DNA of 64,000 nucleotides from JAWVFM01 sp963823245 (GCA_963823245.1 CAWGKQ010000006.1:1-64000), one strand, 5' to 3'; numbered from the stretch's first letter, positions 26,006 to 35,021 are shown. Notes: generated by a model from the sequence alone, not told the origin. Program-made: numbers and translations.

Positions 26006-26317
26006 ATGGACGGACGCGAAATCGCGGAGCGGAGAAGGGCGCGTGGCGTGACGCAGGCCCAGGTGGCGCACCTGATCGAGTCGGTCGAGGATCAATCGCG
26101 ACGTCGGCTTGGCCTCGACACTTTGGGGATCGATCGGTCGATGATTGCCCAGCTCGAGACGGGTCGAAAGCCCATACCGCATAAGCGTCGCGAGGCAAGG
26201 GCCGGGGAGTGGCTGCCGTCAATTCACGACGAGCTGGAGCGGGTGTTCAACATGCCCGATGATGAGCTCCATGAACTCATCGAGGACGCGCCACGAGGCC
26301 CCTACCGATCCTCCTGA
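26006..26317 (+). CDS. XRE-like helix-turn-helix repressor
   Basis: This 103-residue protein starts MDGREIAERRRARGVTQAQV, an HTH_3-type first helix pair, and has a long insert before a second helix (IDRSMIAQLETGRKPIPHKR) that is the recognition helix region. The C-terminal part (ELERVFNMPDDELHELIED) is acidic. The gene is divergent from the replication operon, as for repressors that keep integrative elements silent. It ends 128 bases before the tRNA-Met. Regulation of the operon is inferred from layout. Confidence 0.7.
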   Translation: MDGREIAERRRARGVTQAQVAHLIESVEDQSRRRLGLDTLGIDRSMIAQLETGRKPIPHKRREARAGEWLPSIHDELERVFNMPDDELHELIEDAPRGPYRSS

Positions 26318-26444
26318 CGCTAACCGCCAAGGCCCGGCTGCTCTCTCCGGCATGTTCTCAGATTGTTCTCAGCGGCTCAATTCCGCGCTATCGGCAATGG
26401 GCCCTCGATGGGGAAAAGGTCATGTTTGCTGGGGCTTCATGAGA

Positions 26445-26518
26445 TGCCGGAGGAGGGACTCGAACCCCCGACACGCGGATTATGATTCCGCTGCTCTAAC
26501 CGACTGAGCTACTCCGGC
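26445..26518 (-). tRNA. tRNA-Met (CAT)
   Basis: A full cloverleaf is seen on the minus strand: acceptor GCCGGAG pairing with CTCCGGC, D arm with AGCTCAGTCGGTTAGAGC, anticodon stem GCGGA/TCCGC around loop ATCATAA (anticodon CAT), T arm with GGGTTCGAGTCCC, and discriminator A. CCA is not encoded. D-arm and loop resemble elongator tRNA-Met, but tRNA-Ile2 with a modified C34 cannot be excluded. Its 3' end faces the mobile element. Confidence 0.9.
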
Positions 26519-26589
26519 GGGGAGGCGAAGCGTAGCGGTGGAATGCGGGAATCCCAGGCGCGTTCGGGCTCATTTGGCGGAAGCGGGAC

Positions 26590-27862
26590 ATGCGTAATCG
26601 GCGGAGGGATCTGTTCATCACCGGGCTGCTCGCGGCGGCGCTCGTCGCCGGCGCGACCCCTGCCGCCGCCCAGGCTGCCAGGGCGACCTCGGCGACCGGC
26701 GTCGTCATCGACCGGAAGGGGCGGCTCGTGGTCGGCGGCGCGGCCAACGGGAACATCGCCCTCGCCCGCTACAAGGCGGACGGCACGCTGGACCGGTCGT
26801 TCGGACACAGCGGCGGGGCGACGTCCCGCCTCGCGAGCCCGATCCGTCCTGGAGGTCGCACGGTTGCGATCGACTCCGCCGGCCGCATCGTCGTGGCGGG
26901 CGACGGGAGGTCCGGTTTCGCAGCGGTCCGCTTCAAGGCGAACGGGGGCCGTAGATCGGAGCTTCGGGAAGAACGGCCTCGCGACGCGGGCCGTGCCGTC
27001 GGGCACCGAGGCCGCGGCAAACGCGCTCGCGATCGCGCCCAGCGGAAAGATCGTCGTCGCGGGGTCGGGGTGCGGGAACGCAACCGGAGGCGACACTTGC
27101 TTCGCTCTGACCCGCTTCACCAAGAACGGCAGCGCCGACCAGAATTTCGGGTCCCGGGGACTGGTGACGACGCACGTCGGGCTCGCCTCGAAGTCCTACT
27201 CGGTCGTCGTCGCCCCCACGGGCGAGATGTTCGCGTCGGGCTTCGGTGACCAGAGCGCCCCGGGCACGGCGGGCTTCGCCCTAGCCCGCTACGACGGCCA
27301 GGGCAGCCTTCAGAAGACGGCCGTGACGCCGTTCCCGGGCGCCGTCGGCGTCCCAACGGCGCGAATGCTCGGGTTCGACCCGAGCGGCAACGTGTTCTTG
27401 GCCGGATCCAGCGACGCCTCCAATTTCGCCCTCGCGCGGTACGACTTCAACAGCCTGAACATCGATCCAGCCTTCGGCGGCACAGGGACGCCAACGACCG
27501 AGCTGAGCGGGCCCGCCGCGGCGAACGCCATCGCGGTCGACATATCGGGCCGGCCGCTTCTCGCGGGACTGGGCCATAGCGAGTTCGCGCTCGCGCGCTA
27601 CACCGCCGCCGGGACCCTGGACAACAGCTTCGGGTCCGATGGCCTCGCCTTCACCGACTTCGAGACGAAGGGTGTCGACTACGCCAGAAGCGTGGTCATC
27701 GACTTGCAGAGGCGCATCGTTGCCGCCGGTACGACCGGCGCCGCCAAGCCGGCCGCTCTTGGCAAAGCGTTCGCAATCGCGCGGTACACCAAGGCCGGCC
27801 GCCTCGATGTTGGTTTCGGCACGAACGGCCTCGTGACGACGCGTTTCCCCCGGCCCCGGTAG
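26590..27862 (+). CDS. Secreted delta-60-repeat protein, one frameshift
   Basis: This protein has a signal peptide (MRNRRRDLFITGLLAAALVA, cleavage after AAAQA) and then seven or eight delta-60 repeats: the phrases FALARY, DGTLDRSFG, NGLATR and IAPSGKIVVAG recur at about 55-60 residue spacing, as in bacterial beta-propeller-like secreted proteins. A frame break near 26945 (a GGGGGC run) separates the first two repeats from the rest; the second reading frame resumes VDRSFGKNGL. The protein is about 424 residues if mended. No enzymatic motif is present; a scaffold or binding role is inferred. Confidence 0.75.
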
Positions 27863-27878
27863 CGCGCTGCCCTGCGAC

Positions 27879-27884
27879 TAACGT
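27879..27884 (+). promoter_or_regulatory. -10-like TAACGT box, leaderless type
   Basis: TAACGT ends seven bases before the GTG of the aminopeptidase gene. Confidence 0.45.
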
Positions 27885-27891
27885 TCGCGGC

Positions 27892-28839
27892 GTGACCGAC
27901 GACCTCGACCGCGCCGTTCGCGCCGTCGTTCGCGAGTGCCTCGGCGTGCGCGACGGCGAGAGCGTTCTCGTGATCTGCAATCCCGCCACGCGCGCGATCG
28001 GCGACCGGATGCGAGAAGAGGCCGCGGACGCCGGCGGCGACGCCGTCCTGGTCGTGATGGACGAGCGGGGGTCCCACGCGGCCGAGCCACCGGAGACGGT
28101 CGCAAACGCGATGCTGCACGCCGACGTCATCCTCGCCCCGACCATCCAGTCGCTCTCGCACACGGCGGCGCGCAAGTCGGCGACCGACGCCGGCGCGCGC
28201 GCCGCGACGTTGCCCGGTGTCACCGAGGACCTCCTCGCCCGTGTGATGAGCGCGGACATGGACGGCCTGCGGCGGAAGGGCCACGCGGTCGCCGAGGCGC
28301 TTGACGCGGCGAGCGAGGCGAGGGTCACCTGCCCAAACGGGTCCGACCTGCGCCTCGACCTCACGGGCCGCGCGGCCACCCCCGATGCGGGCGAGCTCAC
28401 CGAGCCCGGTGAGTTCGGAAACCTACCGTGCGGCGAGGGCTTCATCTCGCCGGCCGCGGCCGAGGGCGTGCTGGTCATCGACGGCTCGATCGCTCAGATC
28501 GGTCGCGTCACCGAGCCTGCGCGGCTCACCGTCGAGGCCGACCACCTGACCTCCGCCACCGGTCCCGAGGGGAAGCGCCTCCACGAGCTCCTGTCCGCTC
28601 ACGGGCCCGACGGCACGACCATCGCGGAGCTCGGAATCGGGACGAACGAGAAGGCGACCCTCACCGGCGAGATCCTCGAGGACGAGAAGATCCTCGGCAC
28701 CTGCCACGTCGCCTTCGGCGCTTCCGCGGGGATCGGGGGGACGGTGCAGGTTCCGGTCCACCTCGACTCGGTCGTGACGAGGCCGACGGTTTCGCTCGAC
28801 GGCACCCCCCTCGTGCGCAACGGCGAGCTCCTCGTCTAG
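27892..28839 (+). CDS. M29-family aminopeptidase
   Basis: This 315-residue protein is a M29 (aminopeptidase T/S-like) metallopeptidase. The C-terminal phrases ELGIGTNEKATLTGEILEDE and KILGTCHVAFGASAGIGGTV with VPVHLDSVV carry the conserved Glu and His residues of the two-metal site. The N-terminal part (VRDGESVLVICNPATR, ADVILAPTIQSLSHT) is the usual Rossmann-like domain. It is somewhat shorter than typical members (about 370-410 residues), with a compact N-terminal domain. It starts with GTG and is followed at 16 bases by ftcD. Confidence 0.85.
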   Translation: MTDDLDRAVRAVVRECLGVRDGESVLVICNPATRAIGDRMREEAADAGGDAVLVVMDERGSHAAEPPETVANAMLHADVILAPTIQSLSHTAARKSATDAGARAATLPGVTEDLLARVMSADMDGLRRKGHAVAEALDAASEARVTCPNGSDLRLDLTGRAATPDAGELTEPGEFGNLPCGEGFISPAAAEGVLVIDGSIAQIGRVTEPARLTVEADHLTSATGPEGKRLHELLSAHGPDGTTIAELGIGTNEKATLTGEILEDEKILGTCHVAFGASAGIGGTVQVPVHLDSVVTRPTVSLDGTPLVRNGELLV

Positions 28840-28855
28840 GCGAGAGCGGACCGCC

Positions 28856-29737
28856 TTGCTGCTCGCCGTCCCGAACGTCTCCGAGGGACGAGATCTCGCG
28901 ACGGTGGAGGGGCTCGAGACCGCGTTCACCCGCGGCGTCGCGCTGCTCGACCGCCACACCGACGCGGTTCACAACCGTGCCGTCTTCACGCTCGCCGGCG
29001 AGCCGGAGCGCCTGGGGGGCGCGCTCATCGCCGGCGCCGTGGCGGCCGCCGGCTCGATCGACATGCGCGCCCATACCGGTGCTCATCCGGCGATCGGCGC
29101 GCTGGACGTCTGCCCGCTCGTGTGGCTGAGCGCGGAGAAGCGTGACGCGGCTCGGGCGGCGGCCCTCGACCTCGCCGAGGACATCGCCCGTGAGGCCCGG
29201 GTGCCGGTCTTCCTCTACGGCGACCTCGCCTCAAACCCGCGCCGCCGCGAGCGTGCCTTCTTTCGCGACGGCGGGCCCGTGGAGCTGGGGCGACGGATGG
29301 CGACGGGCGAGCTTCTCGCGGACTTCGGACCGGCGGAGCCCCACCCGGCCGCCGGCGCGACGCTCGTCACCGCGCGCCCGCCCCTTGCCGCCTTCAACGT
29401 CGTCGTCCAGGGGTTCGACATGGCGGCCGCGCGCGAAATCGCGGCGCGGGTCCGCGAGGCCGGGGGCGGTCTGCCGGGCGTCAGGGCGATAGCCGTCGAC
29501 CTCGGCCGGGGGCGGCTTCAGGTCTCGACGAACGTCCACGATCCGATCGCGGTGCCTCTCGCCCGCGTGGTCGAGCTGGTGCGGGCGCTGGCCGCGGAGC
29601 GGGGGGGAGGTGCCGCCGAGGCCGAGATCGTCGGCCTCGTTCCGGAGGCGGCGCTGGAGGGTTTTCCGCACGACCTCCCGACCCCCGGCTTCGACCCGGC
29701 GAGCGGCGTGATCGAGCGACGGGTCTCGGTTTCGTAG
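28856..29737 (+). CDS. ftcD: Glutamate formimidoyltransferase
   Basis: This 293-residue enzyme transfers a formimino group between formiminoglutamate and tetrahydrofolate in histidine degradation. Signature phrases are VPNVSEGRDLATVEGLETAF, the histidine motif RHTDAVHNRAVFTLAGEP, and DMRAHTGAHPAIGALDVCPL, then FLYGDLASNPRRRERAFFRD. Only the transferase domain is present; the cyclodeaminase domain found in animals is absent, as in most bacteria. It starts at TTG 28856. The other hut genes are not in the window, so a one-carbon role other than histidine breakdown is possible. Confidence 0.9.
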   Translation: MLLAVPNVSEGRDLATVEGLETAFTRGVALLDRHTDAVHNRAVFTLAGEPERLGGALIAGAVAAAGSIDMRAHTGAHPAIGALDVCPLVWLSAEKRDAARAAALDLAEDIAREARVPVFLYGDLASNPRRRERAFFRDGGPVELGRRMATGELLADFGPAEPHPAAGATLVTARPPLAAFNVVVQGFDMAAAREIAARVREAGGGLPGVRAIAVDLGRGRLQVSTNVHDPIAVPLARVVELVRALAAERGGGAAEAEIVGLVPEAALEGFPHDLPTPGFDPASGVIERRVSVS

Positions 29738-29740
29738 CAT
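29735..29740 (+). promoter_or_regulatory. -10-like TAGCAT box, leaderless type
   Basis: TAGCAT ends eight bases before the ATG at 29749 and its TAG is the stop codon of ftcD. Confidence 0.45.
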
Positions 29741-29748
29741 CACCTGCG

Positions 29749-30159
29749 ATGGCGCAGACCAGACGACGGCGTAGACGCAAGCACCGCGGCACCCAGGGCG
29801 GCTCGATCGACCGCGGGCGAGGCGGCGGGCCCAGGCCACGGAGCCGGCAGGAAGCGCGGGAGCGCGCCCGCAGCCAGATGAAGGGCCGGCGCAAGCCGAA
29901 GGGCAAGGGCCGCCAGAGCGTCGACCGTCGCGACGTGCCTCCGACCTGGCGGAGCGCCGTGAACCGCGCCCTCATCGGCGCCGTCATCTTCGCCGTCCTC
30001 CTGATCGTGCCCTTCCACCAGCCGCCCGGTGGCGCGATCGCGCTCGCGGCGCTGATGCTTGCCCTCTACGTCCCGATGGGCTACTACATCGAGCGCTTCT
30101 TCTACAACCGACGCCAGGCACAGAAGCAGCGAGTCGCGCAGAAGAATGGCAAGGGCTGA
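29749..30159 (+). CDS. Small basic two-TM membrane protein
   Basis: This 136-residue protein has a highly basic N-terminus of about 60 residues (RRRRRRKHRGTQGG, KGRRKPKGKGRQS) followed by two membrane helices (LIGAVIFAVLLIVPFH and IALAALMLALYVPMGYYIE) and a basic tail. Proteins of this plan are common in Thermoleophilia between ftcD-type genes and MBL hydrolases. The function is unknown; the basic end could bind RNA or ribosomes. Its stop overlaps the next start (TGATG). Confidence 0.65.
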   Translation: MAQTRRRRRRKHRGTQGGSIDRGRGGGPRPRSRQEARERARSQMKGRRKPKGKGRQSVDRRDVPPTWRSAVNRALIGAVIFAVLLIVPFHQPPGGAIALAALMLALYVPMGYYIERFFYNRRQAQKQRVAQKNGKG

Positions 30160-30797
30160 TGGACGTCCGGTCTTTCACCGTCGGCCAGGTCGCCGAGAAC
30201 TGCTACGTCGCCCGTCGCGAGGGGGCCGACCGCGGCATCGTCGTCGACCCCGGCGACGAGGCCGAGCGGATCCTCGGCGCGATCGAGCAGCTCGGGATCG
30301 GCGTCGACGCGATCCTCCTGACCCATACCCACTTCGACCACGTCGGCGCCGTCGCGCCGGTCGCGAAGGCGACCGGGGCCCCGGTCTGGTGCCCCGAGAT
30401 CGAGGTCCCGGTCCTCGCGGACATCATGTCCTACGTGCCGTGGCCCGGTTTCGGCCCGTTCGAAAGCTACGACGCCGACCAAACGGTGGCCGGCGGTGAG
30501 AAGCTCGACCTTGCCGGGCTCGACATCGACGTCATCTTCACCCCTGGGCACAGCCCCGGACACGTGAGCTACTCGATCGCCGGCGAGGGCGCTCTCTTCT
30601 CCGGCGACGTGCTGTTCAAGGGGTCGGTGGGGCGCACGGACCTTCCGGGTGGCGATTGGGGGACGCTCCTCGAGAGCATCCGTGGCCTCGTCGACGGCCT
30701 GCCCGAAGAGACGGTCGTCTACCCGGGGCACATGGGCGTCACGACGCTCGGCGCCGAGAAGGCCTCGAACCCGTTCCTGGCCGAGCTCGCGCGTTAG
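30159..30797 (+). CDS. MBL-fold hydrolase (glyoxalase II-like)
   Basis: This 212-residue metallo-beta-lactamase-fold enzyme has all metal-binding motifs: THTHFDHVG (motif II), GHSPGHVSYS (III), FSGDVLFKGSVGRTDLPGGD (IV) and YPGHMGVTTLGAEK (V). It begins with the short first strand VRSFTVGQVAENCY typical of the YcbL/glyoxalase-II-like group. It hydrolyses a thioester or related substrate; the physiological substrate is not known. It is translationally coupled to the membrane-protein gene upstream and lies just before hisS. Confidence 0.9.
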   Translation: MDVRSFTVGQVAENCYVARREGADRGIVVDPGDEAERILGAIEQLGIGVDAILLTHTHFDHVGAVAPVAKATGAPVWCPEIEVPVLADIMSYVPWPGFGPFESYDADQTVAGGEKLDLAGLDIDVIFTPGHSPGHVSYSIAGEGALFSGDVLFKGSVGRTDLPGGDWGTLLESIRGLVDGLPEETVVYPGHMGVTTLGAEKASNPFLAELAR

Positions 30798-30818
30798 CGG
30801 GGACTCCCGCCGCGCCGC

Positions 30819-30824
30819 TAAGTT
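30819..30824 (+). promoter_or_regulatory. -10-like TAAGTT box, leaderless type
   Basis: TAAGTT ends six bases before the ATG of hisS. Confidence 0.5.
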
Positions 30825-30830
30825 CCACCG

Positions 30831-32066
30831 ATGCCAGCGAGGTTCCAGGCCCCCCGGGGCACGTTCGACGTGCTCCCCGGCGACGAGCCGGCGCGACTGC
30901 AGGTCGCACACTCGGCGGCCGACATCCTCGGCCGCGCCGGCTACGGCCGGATCGAGACGCCGATCTTCGAGGAGACCGAGCTGTTCGAGCGATCGGTGGG
31001 CGCCGCCACCGACGTGGTGCGCAAGGAGATGTTCACGTTCGTGGACCGCGGCGGCCGAAGCATCACGCTGCGGCCCGAGGGCACGGCTCCGATCTGCCGC
31101 GCCTACGTCGAGCACGGCATGCACAAGCTCGCGCAGCCGGTGAAGCTCTGGTACCTCGGCCCCTACTTCCGCTACGAGGCCCCGCAGGCGGGCCGCCACC
31201 GCCAGTTCCACCAGGTGGGCGCCGAAGCGATCGGATCCGACTCGCCGCTCGTCGACGCCGAGCTGATCGGCCTGCTCGCCGACATGCTGAGCGGGCTCGG
31301 CGTCCGCGAGCTCGAGCTGCGGCTCGGCAGCCTGGGATCCCCCGAGAGCCGCGCCGCCTATCGCGACGAGCTGCGCTCCTACCTTCGATCCCACGAGTCC
31401 GACCTCTCGAAGGACGTCCGTGAGCGCATCGACGAGAACCCGATGCGCGCCTTCGACGCGGCCGACGATGGGACGCAGGCCGTCATGGCCGAGGCCCCGA
31501 CGATGCTCGAGCGCCTCGACGACGCCGACGCGGAGCACTTCGCCGAGGTCCGCTCGCTTCTCGACGCCGCGGGCGTGGAATACGTCGTCGAGCCGAAGCT
31601 GGTGCGCGGGCTCGACTACTACACGCGGACGCTCTTCGAGTTCCACAGTGCCGAGCTCGCCGCCCAGTCGCAGGTGGCGGGGGGCGGGCGATACGACCGG
31701 CTCATCGAGGAGCTCGGCGGACCGCCGACACCGGCGATGGGCTGGGCGGCCGGCATCGAGAGGATCGTGCTCGCATCCTCCGAGGCGCCCGAGCGGCCCT
31801 CTCCTGACGTGTTCGTCGCCGCCGCGGCCGACGGGGTGCGCGCCCGTGCCGCGGCGCTCGCCGCCGAGCTGCGCCGCTCCGGGCTCGCGGCCGAGGCGGA
31901 CCTCGCCGGCCGCGGGCTGAAGGGGCAGCTCAAGCATGCCGACCGGATCCGCGCCCGCCGCGTCCTCATCCTGGAGGAGGATCAGAGCGCGAAGCTCCGC
32001 GAGATGGACTCCGGCGACCAGCGGCCCATCGATCCCGCGGGCGCGGTCGAGGAACTCACCCGGTGA
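30831..32066 (+). CDS. hisS: Histidyl-tRNA synthetase
   Basis: This 411-residue class II synthetase charges tRNA-His. It has motif 1 (RIETPIFEETELFERSVGAA), motif 2 (TLRPEGTAPICRAYVEHGMH, then YLGPYFRYEAPQAGRHRQFH with QVGAEAIGS), the histidine-specific VRGLDYYTRTLFEF and motif 3 (VAGGGRYDRLIEELGGPPTP and GWAAGIER). The C-terminal anticodon-binding domain (SPDVFVAAAADGVRARAAAL) follows. It is complete. Its TGA overlaps the GTG of aspS (GTGA), so the two synthetases are coupled. Confidence 0.97.
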   Translation: MPARFQAPRGTFDVLPGDEPARLQVAHSAADILGRAGYGRIETPIFEETELFERSVGAATDVVRKEMFTFVDRGGRSITLRPEGTAPICRAYVEHGMHKLAQPVKLWYLGPYFRYEAPQAGRHRQFHQVGAEAIGSDSPLVDAELIGLLADMLSGLGVRELELRLGSLGSPESRAAYRDELRSYLRSHESDLSKDVRERIDENPMRAFDAADDGTQAVMAEAPTMLERLDDADAEHFAEVRSLLDAAGVEYVVEPKLVRGLDYYTRTLFEFHSAELAAQSQVAGGGRYDRLIEELGGPPTPAMGWAAGIERIVLASSEAPERPSPDVFVAAAADGVRARAAALAAELRRSGLAAEADLAGRGLKGQLKHADRIRARRVLILEEDQSAKLREMDSGDQRPIDPAGAVEELTR

Positions 32067-33868
32067 GCCCGTCGTCGCCCGGCTTCCCGGCCCTCGCGCC
32101 CAACCGCTACCGCGACGCGTGGTGCGGCCAGGCCGTGTCCGATCGGGCGGGGTCGAGCGCCCGCTTCGCCGGCTGGGTTCACCGCCGGCGCGATCATGGC
32201 GGCCTCATATTCATCGACCTTCGCGACCGGACCGGCATCGTCCAGCTCGTCTTCGACCCGGAGGACGTCTCGGCGGCGATCTTTGAGCTCGGGCATGGCC
32301 TTCGGGCCGAGGACGTGCTCTCGGTGGCGGGCGAGGTCGTCGCCCGTTCCCCCGAGACGGTGAACCCGGACCTTCCCACGGGCGAGGTGGAGCTGCGGGT
32401 GGCGGAGGCGGCGCTCCTGTCCGACGCGGACACGCCGCCGTTCGAGATCGAGGGCTACTCGGGCGAGGTCGGGGAGGAGCTGCGCCTCCGTTACCGCTAC
32501 CTCGACCTCCGCAGGGAGTCGGTGCGCGAGGCGATCATGGTGCGCCACCGCATCGTCGCCGCGATCCGCGAGTTCTTCGACGCCGAGGGGTTCATCGAGA
32601 TCGAGACGCCGGTGCTGACGCGCTCGACGCCCGAGGGGGCTCGCGACTTCCTCGTTCCGAGCCGCCTCCAGCGCGGCTCCTTCTACGCACTGCCGCAGTC
32701 ACCCCAGCTCTTCAAGCAGCTCCTGATGATCGCCGGGTTCGAGCGCTACTACCAGATCGCTCGCTGCTTTCGCGACGAGGACCTCCGCGCCGACCGTCAG
32801 CCGGACTTCACCCAGCTCGACGTCGAGCTCTCGTTCGTCGAGGTCGACGACGTGATCGACCTCAACGAGCGGATGCTGGCGCACGTCCTCGGCTCGGTCG
32901 GCGTCGCGATCGAGCTTCCGCTTCCCCAAGTCCCTTACGACGAGGCCATGGCCCGGTACGGGACCGACAGGCCCGACCTGCGCTACGGGCTCGAGATCGT
33001 GGAGCTGACCGACGTCTTCCGCGGCACCGGCTTCAACGCGTTCGGCGGCGCGATCGAGGGCCGCGGCGTCGTCCGCGGGCTGAACGCCGGGGCCGGCGAG
33101 CGCTCCCGGGCGGAGCTCGACGGGCTCGTCTCCGAGGCGCAGGAGCTGGGGGCCAAGGGCCTCGTCTGGGCAGTTCGGGAGGCCGACGGCTGGCGCTCGC
33201 CGGTGGCGAAGTTCCTCTCGGCCGAGGAAATAGCGGCCGCGAGCGAGGCGCTGGGCGCATCGGAGGGCGATCTTCTCCTGCTGAGCGCCGATGAGCCCGG
33301 GATGGTGGCACGCGTACTCGGGACGCTTCGCACACGCCTCGCTGAGCGCCAGGGGCTCGTGCCGGAGGGCGAGCACAGCCTCTGCTGGGTCGTCGACTGG
33401 CCGCTCGTCGAGTGGAACGCCGACGAGAAGCGGTGGGACCCGATGCACCATCCGTTCACCTCGCCGGCCGGCGAGCTCGACCCCGACAACCCCGGCGAGA
33501 TGGGCGCGCTCGCCTACGACGTCGCGTGGAACGGCGCCGAGATCGGCGGTGGCTCCATCCGCATCTCGGACCCCGACGTGCAGCGGCGCGTCTTCGAGGC
33601 GCTTGGGATCGGCGAGTCCGAGGCCGAGGAGCGTTTCGGGTTCCTGCTCGACGCGCTCCGCTACGGCGCTCCGCCCCACGGCGGCATCGCCTACGGGATC
33701 GACCGCATCGCCGCGATCGCCCACGGGGCCGAGTCGATCCGTGACGTCATCGCCTTTCCGAAGGCGGCGTCGGGGACCGACCCGCTCACCGGCGCGCCCG
33801 CGCCCGTCGACGACGCTCAGCTCCGCGAGCTTGGGCTCGCGCTTCGCGCACGTCCGGGGGGCGCCTGA
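32063..33868 (+). CDS. aspS: Aspartyl-tRNA synthetase
   Basis: This 601-residue bacterial-type synthetase has an N-terminal OB fold (FAGWVHRRRDHGGLIFIDLR), class II motif 1 (FIEIETPVLTRSTPEGARDF), motif 2 (YQIARCFRDEDLRADRQPDF, then TQLDVELSF), the GAD insertion domain (residues about 290-420), and motif 3 (GGIAYGIDRIAAIA). Such actinobacterial enzymes may also charge tRNA-Asn when asparagine synthetase is absent; nothing here decides that. The GTG start overlaps hisS. It ends before a gap of about 390 bases. Confidence 0.97.
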   Translation: MSPSSPGFPALAPNRYRDAWCGQAVSDRAGSSARFAGWVHRRRDHGGLIFIDLRDRTGIVQLVFDPEDVSAAIFELGHGLRAEDVLSVAGEVVARSPETVNPDLPTGEVELRVAEAALLSDADTPPFEIEGYSGEVGEELRLRYRYLDLRRESVREAIMVRHRIVAAIREFFDAEGFIEIETPVLTRSTPEGARDFLVPSRLQRGSFYALPQSPQLFKQLLMIAGFERYYQIARCFRDEDLRADRQPDFTQLDVELSFVEVDDVIDLNERMLAHVLGSVGVAIELPLPQVPYDEAMARYGTDRPDLRYGLEIVELTDVFRGTGFNAFGGAIEGRGVVRGLNAGAGERSRAELDGLVSEAQELGAKGLVWAVREADGWRSPVAKFLSAEEIAAASEALGASEGDLLLLSADEPGMVARVLGTLRTRLAERQGLVPEGEHSLCWVVDWPLVEWNADEKRWDPMHHPFTSPAGELDPDNPGEMGALAYDVAWNGAEIGGGSIRISDPDVQRRVFEALGIGESEAEERFGFLLDALRYGAPPHGGIAYGIDRIAAIAHGAESIRDVIAFPKAASGTDPLTGAPAPVDDAQLRELGLALRARPGGA

Positions 33869-34261
33869 GCCTCGCTTCCGTCCGGTCGGCCGGCTTAGCC
33901 CTGCGCGAATGTCTGCTGCATCGGTGTCTCGTTCGTCGTCTGGCGGGTCAACTCCACGAGCGCGTGGGAGATCGTGCTCCTCCTCGTGGCTAGGCGAGCG
34001 GACGCGCTGAGCGCGCTCGGCGCGTTCCGCACTCAAGCTTGAACCCGCGGCTGTCGAGTAAGTGGCGACTGCTATGTTCAGCGCTGGCTCGAGCTTGTTC
34101 GATAGCCGCTCCAATTGTGAGCCAACACATTTGGCTTGGGAGTCGATTTCCGGCCCTCGCCGTTGGCGGCGGCCGGTAGACACCCACCTGTTCGATCAGG
34201 TTCTCAAGCCGGGCGGTGCCGGCGAGCTGGGGCCTCTTTACTTCGCGCGGACGGGTCGCCG
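33869..34261. other. Gap of about 390 bases after aspS
   Basis: I see no gene, RNA or repeat here with confidence. GC is lower and stop codons occur in all frames. Confidence 0.5.
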
Positions 34262-34957
34262 ATGAGGAAGTCGCTCAACGACAACCCGCTCGTCGCGATC
34301 GCCCTCATCGGCGTACTCGGTGTCGGCGTCGCGTTCCTCCTGCTCTCGTCGCTCTCGCACTCGAGCAGCTCGTCGAGCTCCGAGACAACTGCGACCTCGA
34401 CCGTTCCGGGGGCGGCTCCAGCCGTCCCGGGTGCCACGCCGACGACGCCGGCGACCACCGACCCCGCGGCCGCGGCGACCAGACCAACGGCGCCGGCGAC
34501 CACCGGGACGGTTGATCCCACGACCGGCCTGCCCGTTGCGCCGACCGCAGCGTCGGCGACCCCCGCCGCGGTGGGCAGCCTCGTCGCCGGCCCAGGCCTG
34601 CCAAAGGCGGTGGTGGCGGCCTGCAAGCGTGGCGACGCAGTGGCGCTCTTGATCGTGAAGCGAGACGGCATCGACGATCGCGCGGTCCACAAGGGGTTCC
34701 GGATCGTCGCCTCGACGCCGCACGTGACGGCATTCGAGGCGCTCGCCAAGGGTGTGGCCCGCTTCGCGCGGATTACCGAGGGCGTCGACCTCGACCGCGT
34801 CCCGGCACTGGTTGTGCTGCGGCCGCGGTCGCTCGCGGGCGCGGGCCCGCCCAAGGCGACGGTGACATACGGGTTCAACTCACCTCAGCAGCTCGTCCAG
34901 GCCGTCCGCGACGCGCTCTACACGGGCCCCGAGAACCTTCCCTACCACCCGCGCTGA
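34262..34957 (+). CDS. Membrane-anchored protein with Thr/Pro/Ala linker
   Basis: This 231-residue protein starts at ATG 34262 with a short cytoplasmic end (MRKSLNDN), one membrane helix (PLVAIALIGVLGVGVAFLLL), a Ser/Thr/Pro/Ala-rich linker of about 90 residues, and a C-terminal domain (VALLIVKRDGIDDRAVHKGF, ARITEGVDLDRVPALVVLRP, YGFNSPQQLVQAVRDALYTG). The domain has the spacing of a thioredoxin-like fold but has no CXXC. It would be outside the membrane. Its position near pilus and envelope genes is the only hint of function. Confidence 0.65.
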   Translation: MRKSLNDNPLVAIALIGVLGVGVAFLLLSSLSHSSSSSSSETTATSTVPGAAPAVPGATPTTPATTDPAAAATRPTAPATTGTVDPTTGLPVAPTAASATPAAVGSLVAGPGLPKAVVAACKRGDAVALLIVKRDGIDDRAVHKGFRIVASTPHVTAFEALAKGVARFARITEGVDLDRVPALVVLRPRSLAGAGPPKATVTYGFNSPQQLVQAVRDALYTGPENLPYHPR

Positions 34958-34969
34958 GCTCTCCGCCAC

Positions 34970-35015
34970 CGAACGTCCCGCGTTGGGGGCTATACGGGGT
35001 GGCGCGGGACGTTCG
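34970..35015. promoter_or_regulatory. 13-bp perfect inverted repeat upstream of mnmA
   Basis: CGAACGTCCCGCG (34970-34982) and CGCGGGACGTTCG (35003-35015) pair perfectly around a 20-base loop. It lies between the stop of the anchored protein gene and the TACCCT box of mnmA. A terminator or an operator are both possible; no T-run follows. Confidence 0.5.
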
Positions 35016-35021
35016 CGCAGT

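Noticed and set aside
30102..31937. 611-codon minus-strand frame opposite hisS and the MBL gene
   Set aside because: hisS and the hydrolase are complete on the plus strand; open antisense frames are expected at this GC content.
32699..34183. 494-codon minus-strand frame opposite aspS
   Set aside because: Shadow of aspS; no motif found.
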